Below, one piece after another: positions 21,361 to 28,193 of a DNA stretch of 28,193 nt; the stretch's first letter is position 1; each line of letters starts with the position of its first letter. The notes beneath the pieces were generated by a model. That model searched no databases. It worked only from the letters and a program-made list of their open reading frames with translations, and was not told where the DNA came from. Position numbers and translations under genes: made by a program. The DNA is from Branchiostoma floridae (Eukaryota > Chordata > Leptocardii > Amphioxiformes > Branchiostomatidae): assembly GCF_000003815.2 (NCBI RefSeq), contig NC_049991.1, positions 7,476,138 to 7,504,330 of the forward strand, in the 5' to 3' direction.

Positions 21361-21606
21361 TTAGAGTATCAAAGACATGTTTCTTTCAGATCATTCCAGT
21401 GTCACTGACGAAACCTGGTAGGATGCCAGTTGAAATGTCTGACCGTTTCCAAAATCATATCCAGTTGCTTGAGTAATTGCTTTTTGGCATATCTTATTAC
21501 CTGGATGTCTAACCTTCATCGGCGTAACGCAAGTTCAATACCATGCATGGAAAGTTGGTAACTATGAATCTATATTTCACACATTAGATCTACACGAAGA
21601 CCAGTC

Positions 21607-21747
21607 ATGAAACCAAAGCAGAAAAGTCGTGATGACTACAACAGAGGTGACGAGACCATGATAAACCTATTCCAGTCTTTAGATGACAAAAAGGCCGGGC
21701 GACAAGACGACGATGCTGCCTCGACCTCCCTTTGCAACGAAGTACTG
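21607..21747 (+). CDS. Candidate first coding exon, hydrophilic N-terminus (possibly of the downstream transporter)
   Basis: An ATG with G at -3 opens 47 hydrophilic codons (MKPKQKSRDDYN at the start, STSLCNEVL at the end), followed at once by a strong donor, GTAAGA, at 21748 in phase 0. The composition is charged and non-repetitive, unlike the repeats around it. The frame happens to stay open through the donor into a LINE fragment, giving a 227-codon frame that is probably an artefact. The next phase-0 acceptor with recognisable coding sequence is at 26387. Joining them would give a 370-residue transporter with a cytosolic N-terminal tail, close in layout to vertebrate SLC35G1. That link is inference. 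The alternatives are a separate gene or chance. Confidence 0.4.
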
Positions 21748-21889
21748 GTAAGATACATATATTTTTGTATAGACGATCTCAGACATGCAATGAACTGTAC
21801 TATTTTGGCTCTAGATCTTTTGTGTTTATCTGTTTATTGGAATATCGCCCTTGTGAGAAGGCACGCATGGGCCATGTCTTATGAAGTCT

Positions 21890-22530
21890 GCAAGGTTGTT
21901 TTATGCGCACTTGTATTATCAGTAGCACAGTACTGTCTCCCAGTTCTAGCAAACATGTCTGAATCAAATGCTCGAAAGCTCCAGGTTGTACAGAACAGAG
22001 CCTGTAGATTGGTGCTTAAATGTCCACTAGAAACACATGTTAAGCAAATGCATTCAGACTTGGGTTGGCCCATGGTACGAGAAAGATTCGCCATCAGCAC
22101 ATTGACTATGTTTTTCAGAATACTTGTCAGTAAGGAGCCCCATAACATTTACAGCTCCATCGTCCCTGTCCATTCTACCCACACATATTCAACTAGATTA
22201 TCCAACTCCTTCAGTTTTAAACTCCCTAAGCCAAAAACAAACTCAAAAAAAGTGAACTTTTCTCTACCGTGCCATCAGTCTTTGGAATGACCTACCACCT
22301 TACATCAAATCCCTGTCCAACATCTCACGCTTTAAAAAGGCAATGTATCAAGTCCTCTCAAGCCAATAGTTTTTTTTAATGATTGTGTATCTATTATTAT
22401 CTGTTTGTATATATACATGTATGTTTGTGTATATATTTGCGTTTGTTTATGTATGTTTCATTGTTTCATATGAACCCTGGTAGACTAGCCCTAAATAGGG
22501 CTAAAGGGTATCGGAATAAAGGAATAAAGG
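21890..22530 (+). mobile_element. 5'-truncated CR1/L2-like LINE 3' end
   Basis: The frame from about 21890 encodes the C-terminal part of a non-LTR retrotransposon ORF2, past the reverse transcriptase core: LSVAQYCLPVLANMS, then RKLQVVQNRACRLVLK (residues typical of this family), then DLGWPMVRERF. A single extra C at about 22264 shifts the frame. The second frame continues YRAISLWNDLPPYIKS to a TAG at 22367-22369. The 3' UTR ends in a 7-bp hairpin (TAGCCCT/AGGGCTA, 22486-22503) and short GGAATAAA tandem repeats up to 22530, a typical CR1/L2 terminus. The endonuclease and most of the RT are missing, so the copy is dead. Confidence 0.85.
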
Positions 22531-23776
22531 ACTAGAAAGGCCGACATTTGCTTAAGAGCAAATACAGCATATTTCAGCCATACCCCTTCCCACGCAACAT
22601 TGGACTGTTCCAAATCATCCCTGCGCAAAAATGGAACATCCTCTTAACAGTACATTATCCCCCAAAGTGGACTGGTATTGTGAATTGATTCCAGGTAAAA
22701 ACAGAGCTTGCTTCTATTTTTCAGAAAATGACAATAATCACACCTTCCATTCAGAAAATTTTCATCATGACTGAAAATTGTTGAATGACTTCATGTAATG
22801 TCATTAACAATTTTCAGTACGATAACTAGGTGTAAGTTTAAAAAAGTATAAGCTCCTTGTGATGTGGGTACATTTATTATTGCAGTGAACTTTTTTTTAT
22901 TCAAGTAGGGCATACGATTTAATAATTATCAAGCAGGTGCAGGTACTGTAGGAGCGTTTGTTTTCTTCAAGCTGTAAAACTGTTAAACTGTTTTACTTTG
23001 TATGCAATCAGCCATGGAGCCTATTCTTATTTTAGTTTAACAACTTCCTGCCAGACCCGGAAGATACGATTGAACCTTGTTCGAGGATTTATTTTCGTCT
23101 GTCTGGTCAGTCTGTTCATACCCTGGCGCTGAGAGTGTTTTATTGGGCTGAAACTCTGGCAGTTTAAAGTTACTTACAATTTAAATGTTCAAAATTTATG
23201 TCAAACAACAACAGCACTAGGAAATGTGGCCACTATAGACAGGTGGTCACTATAGAGAAAATGCTGATCTATTGGCTAGGAGCCATACGTTACACATGAT
23301 TTCAGTACACTGATCATTAATCATATAAACATTGCACAGGTAAGCCAATTGTTTAGATGTACAATTAAGTTCAAATAATTCTGAAGAGAAATATTGATGG
23401 GAAAATAATCATTCTCGCCACTGTCTAACTTATAATTACGTATCAAAACTAAACGCAGATTTTCTAACTAACGCACCTTTCGCCGACTTCATCAAAGGAC
23501 CGCCGGCTATCAATCAAACACGGCTGTTGATTAGACTTAGAGTTTCAAACAGTCGTGTGCTGTGTGCCAGTTGACAGCGAACTTCATGCTACGTGATGTT
23601 TTACATTGCTTGGACCTTCTTTCCTACAGCGGTGCTTCTACAAAATATTTAGACTGTAACACTGAGTCCCACATGTTTTATAGAATAGAATTTGACGCAG
23701 AACAGCGTTTTTTGCTGGGTATTTTTCTTGAAACACGTCCGTGGGAATATCAGCGAGGCGGCGACGTAGGGATATC
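22531..23776. other. Intergenic, no gene recognised
   Basis: No domain or splice pattern was seen. It holds a second copy of the CACTATAGACAGG repeat (23229-23257), in which the core is followed by GTGGTCACTATAGAG. The open frame at 23562-23807 resembles nothing known and runs into the duplicated unit that follows. Confidence 0.5.
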
Positions 23777-25140
23777 AGACCGTCAACAAAAGTCGCACGG
23801 CGGCTAACGGCGCATCGAAGATACTAGTGCTATAAATAAGCACTTCAACTAAGGATGGCAACCCGTACAATATTTTTGTATACTGTTGAGCTAAGTAAAG
23901 TTTGTTGTTTGTGAGGTTTTAGTTGTCTTTGAAGCTTTGACCCGAAATATTTTAAAGTCAAACTGCTGAAGAGAAGTAAGTGACTGCTACGATTATCGTA
24001 GATATGGCCCTAAAAAAAACTGATAAAAGAAGCCTTCTCAATAGTCTAAAATGCAAGAGCTTCGGCCGGGGCTTCGCCCACCTGGGTCCCCCCCCACAGT
24101 GGCCCTGCCCCTGGACCCCGCCAGGGACATTCGGCGTCCCCCGGACCCCTGTCCGACGCTTGGAAAAAATCCTGTCGAGAAGTCTGTACGGCCTGAGTCT
24201 TCAAGTTAACGTATTGTGTGGTCCAGCTTATGAATATTAATTAGCCTTCACTTTCCTCTTCGCTGATTGGCTGAACCATTAATTGAATTAACTCTTCCTG
24301 CCGGCTAGACGCAGGTGCAGATGTCGGCTCTGTGGGGTGAACGTCCGAAAGATCATGGCATGGAGAACGAAAGAAAACCAATTTCCCCTAAAAAAAGTGC
24401 TGTAATTAAGCCTTTTACAGTACTTTAAGCCAAAAATTTTACTTGGATCATTTTACCAACTATCTTATGCCTATCTATACCAAATGTTACTCATACCAGG
24501 GTACAGGGGTGCAAAATATACCGTTATAAGACCGTCAACAACAGTCGCACGGAGCTAACAGCGCAGCGAAAATACCATCGCTAGCGTTTCAACTTCGGAT
24601 AACAAGTTATAAGTACTGTTGAACTCAGTAACATTAAAGTTTGTTTTTAGTTGCCTTTGACGGTTTGACCTGAAATAGTGTTACGCTAAACTCCTGAAGA
24701 GAAGTTAAGTGACTGCTGCGATTATCATAGATATGCCCCTAAGAACTGATACAATATAAAGCCTTCTGAATAGTGTAAAATGCGAGAGCCTTAGGCGGGC
24801 TTCGCTCCCCCTGGCGGGAACACTGCTATATACGGGATCATGAGGCCCCGCTTATGAATATTAATTAGCCTTTGGCCTCCTCTTCGCTGATTGGCTAGGT
24901 CTTTGATTCAATCAACTTTCCGGCTGACGCGCACAGGTGTGGCTCTGTGCGGGGTCAGGGAAGGTCACGTCAGGGGGCCAAAAGAAAACAAATTTCCCCT
25001 CAGAAAAGTGCCAAAATTAATCATTTTAAAGTTGTTTATGTCAAAAATTTGACTTGAATCTTGTTACCAAGTATCTAATGCCTATCTATACCAAATTTCA
25101 GGTCATTTAATTGTAATACCAGGGTACAGGAGCCAAAAGT
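23777..25140. repeat. Tandem duplication, unit period about 752 bp
   Basis: Two direct copies begin with AGACCGTCAACAA at 23777 and 24529. They share in order: GTCGCACGG, GAAGAGAAGT with TAAGTGACTGCT, GCTTATGAATATTAATTAGC, CTCTTCGCTGATTGGCT (an inverted CCAAT box), AATTTCCCCT, TGCCTATCTATACCAAAT, and ACCAGGGTACAGG. The first copy carries a C-rich segment of roughly 130 bp (about 24080-24210, with CCTGGACCCC and CCCCCGGACCCC) that is shorter and different in the second. No long open frame is shared. The source element is unknown. Confidence 0.8.
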
Positions 25141-25610
25141 GTCCTTTTTTGGTCAAAAATTGGCCAAAAATCGCAAAAATAAGCATTTTGTTGCACTGTA
25201 CACCAAAAGTATTATTGAATTTATATGAAGGTATTATCAAGGCACATCTGTGTCAAATTTCAGCTCATTCGGTTGCAATACCAAGGTACAGGAGCCAAAA
25301 GTGTCCTTTTTTGGTCAAAAATTGGTCAAAAAATCGCAAAAATAAGCATTTTGTTGTACTGTACACCAAAAGTGTTATTGAATTTATATGGGGGCATTAT
25401 CAAGGCACATCTCTGTCAAATTTCAGCTCATTTGGTTGTAATACCAGGGTACAGGGGCCAAAATATACAGTTTTGGTCTAAAATTGACCAAAAAAATCTC
25501 AATAAAATCATTTTAGAGGCAGATATGAAAAAACTGAGAAAAAAGCATCAAGGTATTGGCCCATTCTACCCCTGTGCCAAATTTCAGGTCATTCGGTCCA
25601 GGAACGGCAG
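25092..25610. repeat. Tandem array with 162-bp unit, about 3 copies
   Basis: The phrase CAAATTTCAG(C/G)TCATT recurs at 25092, 25254, 25417 and 25578, so the unit is 161-163 bp. Each unit also carries a TACCARGGTACAGG, a GGTCAAAAATTGG-type segment and, in the first two, CACTGTACACC-like and GAATTTATATG stretches. The array grows out of the second 752-bp unit, whose end supplies the first phrase. The reading frames across it are repeat-derived and not a gene. Confidence 0.85.
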
Positions 25611-25638
25611 AGATGAATCACTTTGAAGATTTGACAGG

Positions 25639-25706
25639 AGAAAGAAGAAAGAAAGAAACATTACGAATACAATATATTTCACCATACTATGTATGGCTGA
25701 AATATA
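25639..25706. repeat. GAAA microsatellite and terminal palindrome
   Basis: An AGAAAGAAGAAAGAAAGAAA tract is followed at 25673-25706 by an imperfect palindrome, TATATTTCACCATAC facing GTATGGCTGAAATATA. This looks like the 3' boundary of the repeat complex that starts near 23.8 kb. Confidence 0.55.
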
Positions 25707-26011
25707 AATATCTCTAGCTCTAAGCAGATGTAAGAATCCGTGTGGCGAAGATTTAATTGATTTTAGTTAAAAGAATATTTCTTCTCTTAAGGAAAGTTGT
25801 AATTCATGGCAAAGCAGCACAGGCAGATGCATCAGGGCTATTTGATATTCAGCCAAGGTTTCTATAATACATGGTAAAGTTTTATGCGATTTTTACGATG
25901 CGATCCCAAACGTAAATGAGTGTAATATGTGTAAATACTTTACGCTTGTAACCGCATCTATAAGCAGCGACACCTATAGCTGCGGTGCAATGAGAGTCAG
26001 TCAAATTTACC
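25707..26011. other. Spacer, nothing recognised
   Basis: AT-rich sequence with no coding or structural feature that I could support. Confidence 0.4.
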
Positions 26012-26131
26012 CTGAGAAGGGTTACAGACGGTCACCGAAACGTTGTTCAAAATCAGTTCAGCTTCGCACCTTCCAACTTCTTGAAAGATCAAAGAAGCAG
26101 TTCACATCCAGTTGGAAGGCGCGAAGCTGAA
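26012..26131 (+). mobile_element. Retroelement-like relic: hammerhead-like motif plus 21-bp inverted repeat
   Basis: CTGAGAA at 26012-26018, a possible stem (GGTTAC with GTCACC, one mismatch) and CGAAACG at 26036-26042 occur in the order of a hammerhead ribozyme core (CUGANGA, stem II, GAAA). The G of the NGA triplet is A here, and I find no clear stems I or III. Downstream, the 21-base arm 26057-26077 (TTCAGCTTCGC at its start) is the reverse complement of 26111-26131 with one mismatch and a 33-base spacer. Such motifs occur at the ends of Penelope-like and other retroelements. The class is inferred. Confidence 0.4.
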
Positions 26132-26270
26132 CCGCAATGATGACTGGGAGCTGCTTCTCATCCCTACTCCGCAAGGAGGCGGGGTGAGGGAGCAGAAGAT
26201 CCACGCAAGTCTCGACCTAGTTCTCACAACTCTCGCGAGAACTAGATCACTCCGTGAACAAGATGGACTG

Positions 26271-27828
26271 ATGATAGTCCTCGAAAATTTGAAGGTACGT
26301 GTGTTTACCTTTGAAAAGTAGTCACTGCTTGATGAAAAATTCTATTAACTTTGTCTACCTTGATTGATTTTCATTTTGTTTAACAGAAACAGCTTGGTGT
26401 AGCGGCCTGTTTGTTGGCCGCCATCATTGCCGGCACTATCCCTTCAACCTCTCGGTACGTCCAGGACCGCGGCTACACACCTTACCAGATCATCTTCTTC
26501 AATGACTTGTTGATAAGTCTGGTTGCCCTGGGTGTCATCATCTACTACCGCACGGACATCCGTGTTTCCAGTTACAAACGACAAGCACAGCTCATCTTTC
26601 AGGGAGTTTTCCGGTTCGTTGGCCAGTTGTTCTTGATGTTGGCCTACCTGTACGTACCTCCTGCCAACGCAGAGAACGTTACCAACGCCAGCATTCCAGT
26701 CTTCTCCGTTATTGTGGCCGGTATTTTTCTACATGAGGTAGGAATAATTTTTTTTACCACTATATGGCTGCAGTAACTTATTACGTTCTACCAAACAACC
26801 AAATAAACAATCATGAAGCAGACTACGTATAACGGTATATTGTGAGTCTCTTCATTATCGGTCATATCTATTGGCGTTTATCACTGGTGTTTCAACCCAG
26901 ACGGGGGCAGATATCAACTTCTGGTCACCTTTGACCTACAAATGACGCAACACATCCTGAAGGTCTATGCGTGTCAGGCAAGCGGTTCGAATACTTTATT
27001 CAACATTTGACGATTCCTAATCTCTTATGTTCCATAATTTTCAATGCGCATCCAATTCTTACTAATATCCAACTGACGAATGAAAATTAATCCTCTGGTT
27101 ATAAAAGACTTAAGGATAGAATGATGCACACCCAAAAAAGGAAACAATGATGCACTGCCTCTCTTTACGTCTGAATTCTCTGAAAGTCTGTTCCTTTGTT
27201 CATTCAGATTCCCTCTCTAGTCGTCATCTTCGGAAGCATCTGTAACATCGCCGGGGTGATACTTCTTGGTTACGGAAGCTTATACGAGGAACTGTCACAC
27301 ACAGAACCGCACACAGAACGCGCCTTTGTGGGATTCGGGTTGGCAGTGGCTTCAGCAGTCATTTCTGCCTGCCTCAACACAAGCATAAGAAGTCTTCTCC
27401 AAAACGTCATCGTTCCGAAAAGTCTATTACTTGCCTGCGCTCATGGTATTTGTAGCGGTTTGGCAGGTGTACTAGCGTGTATCTTCAGTTCAACGTGGCA
27501 ACTCGATGCCATATCGTCTGGTGTTTTAATTGTGAATGTGACAACACATGGGATATTCATAGCACTTTTATACGCCGGTCTGGAGTTTGTAGAAGTGAAC
27601 GCGCAAAGCGCTCTGCGACAGGTACCCGCTTTGTCTGCATATGTTCTCCAGTGGGTGCTTTTAGGATTCAAACCGACAATATATGAAGTTATAGGACTGG
27701 CCTGTATCGTTGCAGGAACATCGGCAGTAGTCGTTGTAGGGTTGGTAGAACGTTGGAAACAAAAGAAGCGTGTTACTTTCGCTGATGAAATGAGTTTCCA
27801 TTATTATGAAAAAGACATTGCAGAGTAA
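26271..27828 (+). CDS. SLC35G1-like EamA-family membrane transporter
   Basis: This is a drug/metabolite-transporter-superfamily protein of the EamA type. Substrate and membrane are unknown. Exons: 26271-26294 (tentative), 26387-26737 and 27208-27828, all joined in phase 0 at GT-AG sites. With the ATG at 26271 the product is 331 residues. Ten hydrophobic segments can be seen, five per EamA repeat, for example GVAACLLAAIIAG, LLISLVALGVIIYY, ASIPVFSVIVAGIFL, SLVVIFGSICNIAGVILL and VIGLACIVAGTSAVVVVGLV. The segment A-x-A-x-x-V-T-x-A-S-x-P-V-F followed by FLHE aligns with vertebrate SLC35G1 (AxATVITFSSPVF, then CLKE). The C-terminal tail is cytosolic, basic (RWKQKKR), then RVTF and acidic. The start is uncertain: the frame is open upstream to 26085 without another ATG but overlaps a repeat relic, and the exon at 21607-21747 could be used instead. 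A three-codon upstream frame (26263-26271) overlaps the chosen ATG. Confidence 0.85.
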
Positions 27829-28193
27829 CTGCGACGACTATTGTAGGGCTACCTCTTACTTGAAGTCTTATTTGCCCGTCAAAAAAGAGAAGGGGCTGTG
27901 CGAGCAACATCTGTAGAGCTTCTCCGTTGAGGTTGCCAGACAGCCTCTACTGCATGTAACATATAGAGGCGTAAAAATACGCCTCGTGTAAGGAGTTGTA
28001 TAAGGCTATGTTCTTATTCTGTGATTATGTTTCTTCGGGGTATTTACTTATGATGATGATTTTTATAGCTTTAGTGCACAACAATTGAATGAAATACAAC
28101 GTATGATAATATGCTAATGCTCAAATCCAGGAAAACTTCAAATTAACTCTACAAGAGACCACATATGTACGTATTACCTTTGAACCCCAATTT
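27829..28193 (+). other. Transporter 3' flank with a strong hairpin
   Basis: This is 3' UTR or downstream sequence. GAGGCGTA and TACGCCTC (27966-27985) form a perfect 8-bp stem with an AAAA loop, 138 bases after the stop codon. I see no canonical AATAAA before the window ends. Confidence 0.5.

Noticed and set aside
23562-23807. 81-codon frame before the 752-bp duplication
   Set aside because: It shows no recognisable domain or splice site, and its end lies inside the repeat unit.
25149-25626. Open frames of 110 and 133 codons in the 162-bp array
   Set aside because: They repeat the same peptide per tandem unit and end when the repeat diverges, so they are products of the minisatellite.
27441-27686. 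Frames inside the last transporter exon on both strands
   Set aside because: They are shadows of the transporter coding sequence, which shows the expected membrane helices.
1-28193. CRISPR arrays, phage or bacterial defence systems
   Set aside because: No regularly spaced short repeats with unique spacers and no prokaryotic gene layout are present. The sequence is clearly from an intron-bearing animal genome.

Overview
The window looks like nuclear DNA of an invertebrate deuterostome, most likely a cephalochordate (amphioxus). The reasons are long spliced genes with GT-AG introns, proteins close to vertebrate orthologues, a vertebrate-style YY1/Kozak start, and dense short repeats: MITEs, tRNA-derived SINE-like pieces, a CR1/L2-like LINE tail and minisatellites. 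The species assignment is inference. No prokaryotic operon, CRISPR array, phage or plasmid feature was seen.

Three protein-coding loci are supported. (1) Minus strand, 2566-3385: the first coding exon of fascin, an actin-bundling protein. It ends at a clear splice donor, and its later exons lie beyond the left edge. (2) Plus strand, 10168-17187: a complete 14-exon ALG1 gene for the ER beta-1,4-mannosyltransferase of N-glycan precursor synthesis. All splice phases agree and give 479 residues. (3) Plus strand, about 26271-27828: a two-EamA-domain, ten-helix membrane transporter resembling SLC35G1. Its 5' end is uncertain, and a possible upstream first exon with a strong donor lies at 21607-21747.

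The rest is repeat-rich. Left of ALG1 there is a GT microsatellite, a local duplication near 4.5 kb, and a piece of a 'CACTATAGACAGG' repeat near 8.4 kb. ALG1 introns hold a tRNA-like foldback, a minus-strand SINE-like element, a decayed partial copy of exon 12, and a tRNA-Leu-like pseudogene. Downstream of ALG1 come a 312-bp inverted-repeat MITE with a TTA target duplication, about 2.4 kb of shuffled A/B/C block repeats, a 52-bp tandem repeat, a LINE 3' end, a 752-bp-period duplication, a 162-bp tandem array, and a retroelement-like relic with a hammerhead-like motif just before the transporter.

The three genes have unrelated jobs (actin bundling, N-glycosylation, membrane transport), and nothing suggests they act together. 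I found no clear new biological system. The most useful leads are the ALG1 exon-12 remnant, the block-repeat array, the candidate first exon that the LINE reads into by chance, and the PP1-docking motif in the transporter tail.
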